DNA from: Poecilobothrus nobilitatus
Lineage: Eukaryota; Arthropoda; Insecta; Diptera; Dolichopodidae
Length of the DNA: 64,000 bases
NCBI GenBank assembly: GCA_947095535.1
Contig: OX352773.1
Span: forward strand, 167,226,438 to 167,290,437
Direction: 5' to 3'
Shown here: positions 47,960 to 60,119 of the stretch, one piece after another
Layout: each line of letters starts with the position of its first letter
Numbering within the stretch: the first letter of the stretch is position 1
Notes under the pieces: generated by a model
What the model was told of the DNA's origin: nothing
The model's database searches: none
Seen by the model: the letters and a program-made list of their open reading frames with translations, nothing else
Position numbers and translations under genes: made by a program

Positions 47960-48430
47960 ATAATGTAGTACATTCACATGTACATTTGTCTTTTATTCGA
48001 AAGGTCTTAGATTAAAACCCCTAGCCGTGATTTGAATCCGTAGTCCTTTCAAACATATTAATTCTCATTATTAACAGATTAATAACATAAACATTATTAA
48101 TTAGATTAATAAAAAAAAATATATACATTTAGCTTATAATATATAATTAATATAATATAATTAAATAAAAAATAAGTATATAAGTATATCATATCGTAAT
48201 ATAATATGTCAATATAAAAAATAAAAAATAATTCTTGTATACGATAATATAGATGCCAAAGAAGTAAAAAATATTTTCGTTTCTTGTATGCAATATACTT
48301 GTATATATATATCTACTGACTACCGATCAGTAAACAATGACTTAGTTAAATAATTGATTCCAGAAACTGAAGCTTATAGAGTCCAGTTATATGAATAATA
48401 AATAATAAATGAACAAAGAAATGCGAACAA
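47960..48430 (+). mobile_element. family B-type long repeat, copy 2
   Basis: A worn tRNA-like start (CTTTTATTCGAAAGGTCTTA, then TTAAAACCCC) is followed by about 400 bp that align with the element at 59681-60110. Shared phrases include the TTCTTGTAT/TTCCTGTAT, TTTCTTGTA, CAGTAAACAATGACTTAGT and GAAACTGAA regions. It ends just before the family A SINE at 48442. Both copies are heavily diverged. Confidence 0.5.
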
Positions 48431-48441
48431 GAAAAATATTA

Positions 48442-48652
48442 GGGGCCTCGGTGGCCTAGGGAATAAGAGTGTATAAAATACGCTGTAAACACCGAGGGAG
48501 TGTGTGTTCGAATCCCAAACACGTCGTAAGAGTTATTTTCCCTTACGACATTTACAGCCACACCTGAAAAGGAAAGGCTGTGTAATTTCCTATTCACATT
48601 TATGTGGCAGGAAATTACACAGGAGTGACATTTATGCACTAAAAAAAAAAAA
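48442..48652 (+). mobile_element. tRNA-derived SINE, family A, copy
   Basis: It reads GGGGCCTCGGTGGCCTAGGG (A box, slightly altered), then a B box TGTTCGAATCCC. The body follows with ACGTCGTAAGAGTTATTT, CCTTACGACATTTACAGCC and TGTGTAATTTCCTATTCACA, a partial repeat of GGCAGGAAATTACACAGG, and poly-A from about 48641. Oriented opposite to the copies at 1776, 46690 and 56288. Confidence 0.85.
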
Positions 48653-48659
48653 TTACTTC

Positions 48660-51520
48660 TCAACTATTCTATAATTTAATTAAATTTATTTTACTTAAAA
48701 ATCTACAGTATAAATAAATATATATATGTATGTCGCGGTGAACTGCTATCATCTATCCATCTTGTTGTTATTTTTTCTCTACATGTTATCATTATTCTGG
48801 ATATTTGATTTAGAGTGAGCTGGCAGTTTTTTTTTTTTTTTGCTTTCAGCAGCTTATCTTGCATAATTTTCTTCCCGCGGTTTAAATCATTTAAAGATAT
48901 TTTGAAAATTTTATTTAAAATATTTAAAGATTATTTAAAACTTTTGAAATTCCTTCAATAATTTAACCCTATATTATTTCTAATATAAAATATATAATAT
49001 ATTTATGATGTATGTATGTACATATATAGGCTCTTCCTGTTGTAAATTTTGTTAAAAAAAAAAATGATAAATTCATGATATTATTAAGTACCTATTTAGA
49101 TATTAACACATATCTAAGACATAATTAGTTTGATTTTATAAAATACAAAGCTCGTAAAGAGAATGCAAATTAAAGAGAAGGTATATTTATAAGTATATAA
49201 GGTAATAATACTATCAGATACTACTAATACATATATTATATTATGTAATTTAACTAAAAAAAAATAGTAGAAAACGCAACTCCGACGAAAAATTTGCGTC
49301 TAAAAAATTAAAACGTATGTACTATGTATATATGTCTAATATCAATATGTATTAACGTAAGTATAATAAGTACTATCGACGTCGAACTAAAAATTTTTTC
49401 GTCGTTGAAGATTAAGATATTTTCCAATTTTTTTCGTTGATGGTCAGATTTTAAAATTTATCTATAAGGAACAAAAAGTAAAAACGTTGTTTATTTTGAA
49501 AATAAAATGCATATTTTTATTTTTCGTTTCGCTAAAATTATATATCATTTGATGTGTATCTATAGATTAAAGTTTTTTCTTTTCTATTCATTTTTGTCTG
49601 GTCAAAATAATTATTAAAAATAAAAACAACACGTAATAAAATTACGTGTCATACCTTATCTAAATTACAACGTACATACTTATATACATAAGTCTAAAGA
49701 CCAACTTTAAATATGATTATTTATCTATTTAAATAAAAAAAAATTTAAAAATTAATTAAAAATCACAACAAAACTTTATTAATCTTTAAAACTACATAAT
49801 ATGTATATACGTAATCATATGTATATCTTCATATTATATTTACCGTTAAAATTTCATGATAAAAGATAACAAATATGTATCTACAGATGAAAAAAAAAAG
49901 TAGTTAATGTGCTTGCTTAAATAATAGAACTTTTAACAAAAAAAAAAAACAAAAATAAAAAAAAAAAAAGAAGAAAAATAATTTTAATTATGTATACTTA
50001 ACATTTTATTATTTGTTAAATAGATTATCAAAGATAAGCTTAATTTGAAGTAAATTGTTTTTTTTTTTTTTTTTAATATGTATAGACATTTTTTTTCTAC
50101 TATGAATTTAAGAAGTTTTTTTTTAAATTAATTTCAGATTATTAAATTATTTTAAAATTTTAAATCAGATTTTATATTATTTTTGTCGTTTGATGATAAA
50201 TTTTGAGATAGTTATTAACGAATTTTCTACTTATACAAATGAATACGTGATATATTTACAATGGATTTTAATTAAAGCACGATTACCTATAAATTTAAAA
50301 TTTACAATTACTATAGATATATTATATATACCTATAAAAGGTTATGAAAAATATATTCATTTTATATTTAATTAATATTACAAAATTATATAATAGAATT
50401 AATTTAACTTTAATATAAGTAATAAACTTTATACAAGTTTTATAAGATGCTATATAAAGCCTTTAAGTACTTTAAGGCATTTATTTTATATTCAGATGCG
50501 AAAAGATTTTATTTCTCATTCCGAATTTGAAATAAACTTTTAAGGCTTTATTCTCAATTAAATAAGATTTGTCTAATATAATTAATATATGATTTGGTAT
50601 ACCTAATATGAATATGCGATATTCTGAATTAGAAGGGATTTTACAATTGTTACTTTTTTTATGATATATTTATGTATATAAAATTTCATTTGTTTATCTT
50701 AAACGGGGTATAGTAGTTTTGTAAACAGACATACAGATAGACAGATGGGCGAACAGACAGACAGACTAGTCAAAGTAATATATAGGCAGATTTATACAAC
50801 ACATTTTGAAAATGTACCAAAAAAATAAAAAATCTCATTTTATTAAACCTAAATAAATAAAAATTTGTGAATTAAATTATGAAAATAAAAATAATATACA
50901 CAGTTTATATTACGAAAAAACCAATTAAGTTTTATTTCCAATTCGAATGGGAGATAAAGCCTAACAGCGGAATTTCGCTAATTAGATTTTATTTCTCATT
51001 CCTCTATATTAAAAAATATGGCCTATTAGATCAGCATTCGCCCTACCTACTATTCACTAATCTATACGTCATATATATATCTATTTATTTTATTTTATTA
51101 ATTTTTTAATACGCTACCCTCTATATCTTTATACAAGATATTGTAGATTTAGGTAATGGAGAGAGAATTGAAGGAAAATATAGTATAAACAGAGAAAAAT
51201 TGGAGAGGATTCTGTACAAGATATTTTTGAATAGTTGCAAATTATATAATGGATAATATTTATCAGAAGGGAATACATTAGATGGGAAAATATTTCACAT
51301 TTTAGTGATTCTCATAATAAATGAGTTTCCATAACCAGTTTTGAACCACATAGGAATTATTACGGTGTAAAAATCCGCACTTGATGCAACTCCATAGTGT
51401 TAAATTGAAATTGTTTTAATAGACGCATTATTGATTTTAGTTGAATAGAGCAAGTATAATTATTCATTATATCTATGTATATATAAGATATCTATAAAAG
51501 AGATATGATTTTTCAATATT
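48660..51520. other. desert with low-complexity DNA
   Basis: No gene seen. Short tandem tracts of ACAGACAGACAG lie at 50725-50765 behind a phrase, AAACGGGGTATAGTAG, that may belong to a degraded repeat. Open frames at 50190-50375 and 50879-51109 have AT-driven composition and no protein-like pattern. Confidence 0.45.
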
Positions 51521-51524
51521 ACGA

Positions 51525-51690
51525 CGAGTGTTAAGAGGAACAAAAGAAGCCTGAATAATAGGGTAGCCGATTAGGCGTAGGGTGTGGTTTTGCATTTTGC
51601 CCAAGTAACCTAATGTAGGGTCACCACCGCCCATATGTGAGAGTTGTACAGTGCTCCATCTAAAGACGAATATAAGTTTTATAGAAGAAA
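51525..51690 (-). pseudogene. non-LTR retrotransposon reverse transcriptase fragment
   Basis: On the minus strand the sequence reads YSSLDGALYNSHIWA, then in the next frame PTLGYLGKMQNHTLRLIGYP and SFVPLNTRRNI. This is the conserved C-terminal end of non-LTR reverse transcriptases (LEYCSHVW, LDKVQ..ALRLI, L.PL..RR). A frameshift splits it, and neither side is preserved. Confidence 0.75.
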
Positions 51691-51699
51691 ATAAGCTTT

Positions 51700-52868
51700 A
51701 CAACGAGAAAAAACTCATAACATTTGACAGTAGTGTTTATCGCTACATCAAAAATATACTCATTCTATATCATTTTGCCTGCTCCTTTGAAATTTAATAA
51801 TCATTTGACCTAATATAAAAATAAAATTTTTGTGGCGTGGCGTTTTTAAAATATTTTGCAATTGCATTTAATGGATTTTAAACATATACATAAGTGCATA
51901 TACATATGTATATAAATAATATGTATGTACTTATGTAGAATTTAATTTCCAACTGCATTTTTTGAATATTAAAAATACAATAGATATATGACGTATGTAT
52001 ATGTAATGTTTAATATAAACATTGTTAATATAATGTTTTCTGGTAAATTTTGTTTTTTAAATTCATTTCCGTCAACAAAATTTTAAATCATCTGTTCTAC
52101 TTTTTACAAAAAATTTGATAATTTTATAATTTAGGTTTTTTTTTGTTTGCTTTTTGTTTTATAAATCCAAAACATAAACAGAAGAGATAAAACGATATAA
52201 ACGATATACATACATACATACTCGTATACTTTATGCAATAATATAATATTTGATCTTAAAAAATATTACCCTGAACTTGAATAAAACAAATAAAAGTGAA
52301 TTAAAAATATAAAAATTTAAATATTATATACATAATTATATATACATACATATGTATGTATAAATATATACATTTTTAAACAGATGATTACAAAGCAAAA
52401 AATATGACAAAACATCACACATGTTACTCGAATATGCGATTTTAAAAGTACAAAAAAAAAATTATTTCATTATTCTTAACCTTCTTTTTCCTAATCAATT
52501 TTGCATTGCTCATTTCGTATTCGTTTATATATAATTTAACATTAATCATTGTAAGTTTTTCATTTTACAGTCTACAAAAATTATCCTAGATTAAGACCTA
52601 TATAATATATACATATTATGTACATAATTACATACTTAAAAAAATATTAACTTTAACATTGAATTTATAAATCAAAATGCGTTCTTACAAAAAAAGTTCT
52701 GACAACATACACCTAAACTTGAAAATAATTTATACAAGGCATATATGTATATAATACATACATACATATATATATAATATAAGCTTGGAATTGGGGACAA
52801 GCATGGTGCATGAGATTGGATATCATGATTGAGGTCAACCAAGTCAACCCATATAGTTATAATACAAT
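51700..52868. other. desert, nothing recognised
   Basis: TA-rich DNA with ATGTATGTA-type microsatellite tracts (51890-52400). No protein-like frame or inverted repeat. Confidence 0.45.
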
Positions 52869-52878
52869 TAATAAATCA

Positions 52879-53049
52879 GGGGCCTCGGTGGCCTAGTAGT
52901 GGGTAAGAGCATATACAATACGCTGTAAACACCGAGGGAGTGTGGGTTCGGTCCCCTTACGACATTTACAGCAACGCCTGAACAGGAAAGGCTGTGTAAT
53001 TTCCTGTCCACATTTATGTGACAGAGAAATGCATTAAAAAAAAAAAAAC
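52879..53049 (+). mobile_element. tRNA-derived SINE, family A, best-bounded copy
   Basis: The head GGGGCCTCGGTGGCCTAGTA begins right after the target duplication TAATAAATCA (52869-52878), which returns at 53050-53059 after the poly-A. A box is intact. The B-box region reads GGGTTCGGTCCCC, followed by a deletion that removes the GTCGTAAGAG segment. The 3' part, CAGGAAAGGCTGTGTAATTT to GCATTAAAAA, is complete. Confidence 0.9.
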
Positions 53050-53267
53050 TAATAAATCAAAAAATAAAAAATAAAATTTATAAACAACATTGTATATATA
53101 TATATATATGTATGTATATATGTATTTAATATGTACATAAATCCAAAACGTAAGACTGGGATGAATAATAATTGTAATTTGTATAGCATACATTTGTATG
53201 CATATAATTGAAGATAGAGGTTGCAATGACTCAATTTGAATCATCTAGACTCTAAAGAGTATAAAAA

Positions 53268-53354
53268 CGATTGTGAACCAGATTAAAGTAAATTGATCGA
53301 GATTTATTTAGATAAAAAAAGATTGTGAACCAGATTAAGTTAAATTAACCAAGA
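53268..53354. repeat. direct repeat of about 35 bp
   Basis: GATTGTGAACCAGATTAAAG followed by TAAATTGATCGAGAT recurs about 52 bp on as GATTGTGAACCAGATTAAGT plus TAAATTAACCAAGAT. Confidence 0.75.
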
Positions 53355-53359
53355 TATCT

Positions 53360-54590
53360 TTGATATACAACAATATAAGTATATAGATAATAATAAAAAT
53401 ATATGATATGACAAAGGAATGAAAGTCCTTTTAATAGAGTAGTAGTAGTAATAGAAGTATTATAAGTATATGTATATATAACTTTTCTAAAAATATATTG
53501 TATGATCAAGTATAACTTTAATTAATTTCCGTAATAAATATATTAGATAGAATAGAACCATTACCTAGCACAAACAGAAATATAATATCTCTATTGAATT
53601 CTGTTTACACTATTTCAATTTTCACTATTAATAATAAAACTTTTTTTTTGTTTTTATTGTCCAAATAATATTTAATCGCTAATAATTTTATATTACATAC
53701 ATATGTACATACATGTATTCAATTTCGAAAAGTTAATTTAATTTATATTTGCGCAAGGTGAGTGTCTCTTGTTTGATTTTTAAATCTATACAACCATACA
53801 ACGTAACGTACTCTTTTGTTTATTTACTTATAAATTACAATATCTGTTTTTTTTTTTTTTTTTATAAATAAAATAAAATAAGTTTTGAATTCTTTCAAAA
53901 ATTCTTTTATTTTTATTTTTATATTTTTGTTATTATTATTTTTTGTTTTTTTTTTTTTTTTTTCATTCTACTAATATCAATATTCAATATCAATAAAAAA
54001 TCATACATACTAAACGATAATCAATACGATAAGTGAATCTTTTTTTATAAGAAAAAAAAAATCAATAAATAAATAAATTTTAAAAGTAAATAAATTAAAA
54101 AAAAAAAAAAAATCGATTTAAAAGAAAATTAAATATTTAAATAAAAATATTTACAAAATAAAATTTAGAAAAACAAAAAAAAAAAAAAACAAAAATTAGA
54201 AAACCACTATAACAGATTCAAGTCAAAAAGAAAGTAATTATACGGATTATACTGTATTTAAATGATATGTGATACCTTTCAGTTAATTCTGTCCTTAGTC
54301 CTTATGTTATATTTATTTAATTATATATTATGTATATATTATACATATATTGTATATTATTCAAATACTCTATAATCATATATAAATTTAATCATAATTT
54401 TTATATTATAAATAATGTTAAAACACTAAGGTTCATTTAAGTACAGGGTCAATATCAAAATTTTACAAAAAAAAAAAAAAAAAAAATAAAGATTAATATT
54501 ATTGTTATCTATAAATGTTTTAATGGTCAAAATTAATTTAATAAGGGGATCGTTTGTATATGGTTCATTAAAAAAATATAACTGTTGAAA
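53360..54590. other. desert, T-rich
   Basis: Poly-T/A tracts and TA-rich microsatellites; no gene, RNA or structured repeat recognised. Confidence 0.45.
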
Positions 54591-54594
54591 AGCC

Positions 54595-54965
54595 AAAATA
54601 ATGAAAGTTATGGTGTTGAGTTCGAAATCCCATTTCACAAAATTGCAAACATAAAATTTCAAACACAAAATGCCAAATTTCGAAATTTCATTGTCTCACA
54701 TTGAAGTCGGCAACTATTTCAAATATAAATATACATTATATATATTCTATGGAAAAGTGTATAAATCTGATTTTATAACTGACTTCCAAACCCCTGCCAA
54801 ACCCCTGCCAAACAAATAATTGAAACCCTGATTTTCTCATCAACTCTAAAATCCTTTATTCTAATTATTTTCTTACAAACATATTATATACAACAGTAAA
54901 ACATTAAAAATTTCCAATTTTAGGATTTTGTAAAATTGAAATTTTGAAATTTTGAAACATTTGTG
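54595..54965. mobile_element. foldback-like element with CAAAATTTC units
   Basis: The left arm (about 54636-54700) is a run of degenerate units such as CACAAAATTGCAAACATAAA and AAATTTCGAAATTTC. The right arm (about 54907-54965) is the inverse: TTGTAAAATTGAAATTTTGA. The centre carries a copy of the 44.3-kb repeat family (54780-54900), starting at a duplicated AAACCCCTGCC. Confidence 0.45.
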
Positions 54966-54969
54966 ATTA

Positions 54970-56270
54970 TATGCCCCCTCCCCAAAATATACATATATAA
55001 AGTCTGATTGAATGAACATATGTGACCATAATTGTAAATAAAATAATTATGAGATATTGAGAATAAGATTTGGGCTAATTTAAAGTGTTTATATAGATTG
55101 TATATTCATCCAGCCTATTGATTAGATATCAATTTATTTTTGTTTTTTTTTTTTTTTTTTTTTCTTACAAAACTTTAATATACATTAAAAATAAAAAAAA
55201 GAATTATTTTAGGTCATTTTATTTTATATTTGTTTTTTTTTTTTTTTTTTATAAGATAATTTCAGATTGATTGCACAATTTGTTAAATGTTTGGAAATTT
55301 TATACATACGTATATGATATTTCTAGAAAATAGTACAGAAGCACTTGTAAAGCTTGTGAAATGTGCGGATTTATTTAAAACATTCTTCTTTTTGATTTTT
55401 CTTTATGCAAAAACTTAATTAAACGTATACTTACTAAGTTTTTGATAAATATTAAATTTATAAATTTATATACATAAATCCTTTGTCTTCAATTTAAATT
55501 AAAGCCATTTTTGGTAGTGATTTTTAAAATTTAGACGGAGTTAAAAAACAAAAGAAAAAAACTCTTTTAAATGTAAGTATGTATGTATGCTCAACATTTG
55601 CAATATTGGGTATAAATATTTTAGTATTTAGATAAAAGATATAGAGACAAATAATAAATTTTTATATCTTTTATAAAATTGACTAAAATTGATTTTTAGT
55701 AAATAAAATTTATGAACATAAATTATAAATAACAAAATGAAAGAAATTATCGTTAATTGACTATATATATGGTGGACGTTCGCCGAAAAACTTTTGGCAT
55801 ATTGTAAAGAGCGCACAATGTTAAAATGTTTTATTCAAAGTAGACGATTCTCGCAAAAAACCAACCATCTTGCAATCTGTTAGAAAACAGTTACGAATTA
55901 AAATAAATACTTGTCGATGTAAAATACTAGTAAAGTAAATATTCGTCCCAATAAAAAGAAAGTAGGCCGCATTAAATTAAGGTTCTTTTCCTGTAACATA
56001 CTATATTTAAAAATATACCACGAAATACCACATTTACCACAATTCCATAATAAATAAAATATACACACAATTATTTATTAAAAGCAAAACAAAAAAATAT
56101 ACTTTTGATTTTTTTTTACTTTTTAACTGTTGGGCCTTATATGTATTGGGCCATATTAGTAATTATTTATGGGAAATACGGTATCGTATCCCAGAAATTT
56201 TTTTCTATGGTTCCGGATAATCTTCAGCTAAATGTAAACAGAATAAGGAGTACCTAACGATCAATGAAAA
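54970..56270. other. desert, nothing recognised
   Basis: AT-rich DNA; no protein-like frame. The open frames here are short and of low complexity. Confidence 0.4.
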
Positions 56271-56287
56271 CTGCTTGAATGTTTTCT

Positions 56288-56449
56288 GTTTTTTTTTTTA
56301 GTGCATTTCTCTGCCATATAAATGTGAACAGGAAATTACACAGCCTTTCCTTTAAAGTCACGGCTGTAAATGTTGCAAGGGGGAGGGAATTATTCTTACG
56401 ACGTGTCTGGGATTTATAAGCCTTTACCCACTAGGCCACCGAGCTTCTC
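56288..56449 (-). mobile_element. tRNA-derived SINE, family A, worn copy
   Basis: Poly-T at 56289-56299, then GTGCATTTCTCTGCCATATA, GGAAATTACACAGCCTTTCC and a diverged B box. A deletion precedes the head CCACTAGGCCACCGAG. It is flanked by a 14-bp duplication, CTTGAATGnTTTCT, with one mismatch (56274-56287 and 56450-56463). Confidence 0.85.
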
Positions 56450-56469
56450 CTTGAATGATTTCTATCTTA

Positions 56470-57850
56470 AAAAAAATTATTACCATTTTAGGTAAAATAA
56501 ACAAAAAAAAAGTAATAAATCGGAACTAATCGAAATCGTATTAAAATTAAATGTTCAAATTTTTTCGTGAAAATTCCCATAATATAAAACATTAAAATTA
56601 CTCTTATTATAAAAATTTTAAGTTCAAAGCTGATAAATATTTAAATTTTCTTTGACAATGAACTTTACTTATTAAAATTATTTCAATATTTCGTACAAAA
56701 AATTGATAAACAAAGAGAAAATAAAAAAAAAAAAAAGAAAAATATATAAATATAATTATATAAGAATGCAAGTTACATGCGTTGGCGTATAAACAAATAT
56801 AACATATGTACAAAATTTATTTAAATTTACTGGATATAAACAAGAGGAACAAAAAAAAAAAACCAAAAAAAATGTTTAATATAAATTTATTATTTTTAAA
56901 ATTTAAAATTATGTGTATGTACATAAATATATACTTACTTATAAATATTCTTTTGAACACTAACACTTTTAATTTAATAATCTCTATTCCGAAATTATCT
57001 ATTAATTTTTATTTACTTATATTTATTTATATATATTTTTTTTCTATATTTTAATATAAATAGATTTTTAATAAAAAAATATTCTTTGAAAAAAAAATTC
57101 TTCAATAAATAGATTTTTTTATTTTGTTTTTTTTTTTGTAATTTCTCACTCAATCGGTTTTTTTTTCACTCAAAATAATTCTTATGGATCAATTTTTATG
57201 ATTACCAAATTAAAATAATAAATTTTGTTTATTATTATAATTTTCTTTTTGATTTATTTTTTAATATATTTTTTTTTTTTTTTTTTGTTAAAATATATTT
57301 TAAATTTAAATATTTAATAATATATTCTTTTTTGTTTTTATTAATTTTGAATCGTGTTAATACGAGCAATGATTTTTAAATTCTGTGAGAATTTCTAAAA
57401 GCTCATGTACTTTTGTATTGTACGAAATTCTAGTCACTTTGTGTGCTTTTTTTTTATTTCTTTTTTTTTTTTGACTTTTTAATTTGATGTTTTGTTTTGT
57501 TTTTCCTTTTTTTTTTGAATAAAATCAAATACTGTAGTGACTCTGACTACAGTAGTGATGATTAAAAACAAAAATGTTTTTTTTTTTTTTCGTAATCTCT
57601 TCGTTCAAATGTTATATTATTGTTCTGTGATTTTTTTTTTTTGTTTTTTGTATATAAAATTAAAATAAAAAAAAAAATATATTATTTTAAAATGTATAGC
57701 TATGTAAATTTTAATATTAAAAGAAAATACATATATGTATATAAAAATTTTATATGAATGTATGTAGGTGTATTACCATTTATCATTATTGCATATAAAG
57801 AAAGTTTATGATAATAAAATGAAAATATATGTATAGAAAATTTAATAATA
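56470..57850. other. desert, T-rich
   Basis: Long poly-T tracts. A short inverse pair around CTGTAGTGACTCTGACTACAG lies at 57532-57552. No gene recognised. Confidence 0.45.
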
Positions 57851-57854
57851 CCCG

Positions 57855-58300
57855 TATGAACTATGTTCAAGGGTATAATAAATTTGCCATTACGCTTGTG
57901 ACACCTTAAAGGAGTCGAGCTAGATATAGTGTCAAAGGTATGGATCGGCTCAGAATCGAATTCTGAGTCGATTAAACCATGTACGTCCGTCCGTCCGCAC
58001 AATAACTCACAAAATGAAGGAGCTAAGAGTCTGAAAATTTTTTTAACATCACTTTTGCAAAATTGTTAGTTTTGCTATTTAAATCCAGCATTTTCGATCG
58101 ACGGGTTCGAGTAGCTTCCATACAACTTCTATTTTTAAATGAAAATAACTCAGTTTCTACTGAAGCTAAGAATCTGAAATTTAGTAAAGAGATGTCGACA
58201 TACATGCCAACAACTTTTGTAAAATTTGGTTAGTCTAGAACAGCCGGTTCAGGCTTCTTGCACCTCTTTGAACTTAATGAAGCTAAGGGTCTGAAATCTT
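57855..58300. repeat. insect dispersed-repeat fragment with GTCCGTCCGTCCG
   Basis: TTCAAGGGTATAATAAATTT, then CATTACGCTTGTGACACCTT, TCTGAGTCGATTAAACCATG and GTCCGTCCGTCCGC follow one another. The order of phrases (GGGTATA, a GTnACACC block, GAGTCGAT, ATGT then CCGTCCGTCCG) is one I recall from an interspersed repeat common in Drosophila introns. The downstream part repeats (G)AAGCTAAG(A/G)(A/G)TCTGAAA three times (about 58018, 58161 and 58277). Confidence 0.5.
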
Positions 58301-58309
58301 ACAAATGAT

Positions 58310-58829
58310 GATCATGTTTTATGGCCACTGTTGAATTGTTATATTACATAGGACAACTGACAAGCGTGAATTATAAAAGTTTTGTAACTTTATCCATATC
58401 TTATTACACTACGGGCACCACATTACCACATAATCTTTAAGTGTATAAAATATATATATAAGAGATATTAAAAATAAACACCAAAGTTAACTTATTTAGC
58501 ATGCAGATGTTATTGTAACTTTTGTTGAGCTCGTACATCCTTTTTGATAATAAATTCTTTAAAGGATAATATATAAAACTAAAAAAAAAAACAGTTTATT
58601 TATTGGTGCATATTAAAATCAAATAAATATATATCTGAAATATTATTTAAATATTATTATTACTTAAAATTATTTATTTATACTTTTTTAAATATCTGAA
58701 AAAGGTTTGCAATCCTTAAAATCATATTTAAAATTTGATCTCAAAATTCTAAAACAAGAACATATATTATGTCGTTTTAATATTTAAGGAAGTATAACTA
58801 TTAATGATTAAGTACATATTGCATAACAA
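58310..58829. other. spacer, nothing recognised
   Basis: AT-rich DNA between the dispersed repeat and the LINE 3' end; no gene seen. Confidence 0.4.
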
Positions 58830-59171
58830 GTATATGAGCACATGGTTCGTATGTGGAACCATCTTCCACCTCATGTGTTCCCCAGAATTGGTGATAATTA
58901 CATTTACAACGTGCAAAGATTCAAGGTGAATATGAACAACTTTGCTCACAATATGCCTGACAATTTGAAATCTATTTTCATTCCTTAACTCAACTTCCTA
59001 TGACCAGGCAATACAGTAATACTAAAGGTCGTATAACCTATTGTTTGGTTAAAAAAGGGAGGTGGTGTTTAGTGGGTTAAAGTCCCACACACTCATAGAG
59101 GAATCGTGCTCGTTTTCACTCCTCTATAGTGTCTTTCGATGATTCCCACCTACCCTTGCAAAAAAAAAAAT
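58830..59171 (+). pseudogene. 3' end of a non-LTR retrotransposon (ORF2 tail and 3' UTR)
   Basis: The frame 58830-58988 reads VYEHMVRMWNHLPPHVFPRI through FKVNMNNFAHNM to a stop. This is the common last segment of LINE ORF2 (VRLWNSLP..VF...FK). About 170 bp of non-coding DNA follow, with a hairpin (ATAGAGGA / TCCTCTAT), ending in poly-A at about 59160. The 5' side is truncated, as usual for target-primed insertion. Confidence 0.75.
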
Positions 59172-59529
59172 GTTGTAAAAGCACATGTTTACTTTTAAAT
59201 TTTAAATGAAAATTTACAAAAATCTTTAGGAAACAAAAAATGAATGTTTATAATTAATTTTCATTTTTTTATTTATAATTTTTAATTTTTTGTTTGTTTT
59301 CTTTTTATTTACTACAATTAGTATGTTTAGTCTGTATAACTATGATAATATTATTATTATGATAAAAAATATAAATGAAATACTTTGTTAAAGTCAAGAA
59401 ATTACAAGAAGAAACAATCTTAATACGGTTTATTTTCAAACTCCAATTATAGGTAAACAGAAACTATAACAGATTTATCATAAACATAAAGTACGTTTTA
59501 ATTACTAAAGTATTACAATATTATACTCA

Positions 59530-60110
59530 TATCCAGCCAATGGTGTAGTGGCGTAGTGGTAAACACTATACATATATAAGACATTCCAAGTATAGAACAA
59601 ATTTTTTTAGTATAGAAAATAAAAATAAGGCTGTGCCCCAAATAATCGCAACATCGACATCTTGCATCATATATATGTATAGTCTTTGGTAGTGGTTAAG
59701 ACACCGACCTTTCATACGAAATGTCTCAGGTTCAAACCCCGACTAGGTCATATAGATTAATGAAAAATAATATAGATTTTTCTTACAATATATAATTAGT
59801 AGAATATAATTAAATTAATATACTTATTTTTAATGTCCTATAAATACTATATAATATGTCCTATAAATTATAATTAATATCATATTGTAATAGCTATATA
59901 ATAAAATAATAATAAACCATAATTCCTGTATAAGATAATTGATATGACGTAGAAATAAAAAAGAAACGTCTTTCTTGTACAATAGCTAGCTACAGACGAG
60001 TAATCAACGGTTTAGTAAAATTAATGACTTACGAAACTGAATCTTAAATAATATCAAATATGAGTAATAAATGACTTAGTGGATGCCCTATGTTCCTCAG
60101 AGGCAAAAAA
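59530..60110 (+). mobile_element. family B tRNA-headed repeat with split head
   Basis: A first head piece, CCAGCCAATGGTGTAGTGG, lies at 59533. About 150 bp later a second piece, TGGTAGTGGTTAAGACACCG, leads to a B box, CAGGTTCAAACCCCGAC, near 59730. The 380-bp body aligns with 47960-48430, and the A-rich tail ends near 60110. Either two copies lie in tandem or about 120 bp were inserted in the head. Confidence 0.55.
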
Positions 60111-60119
60111 AAATGTAAC

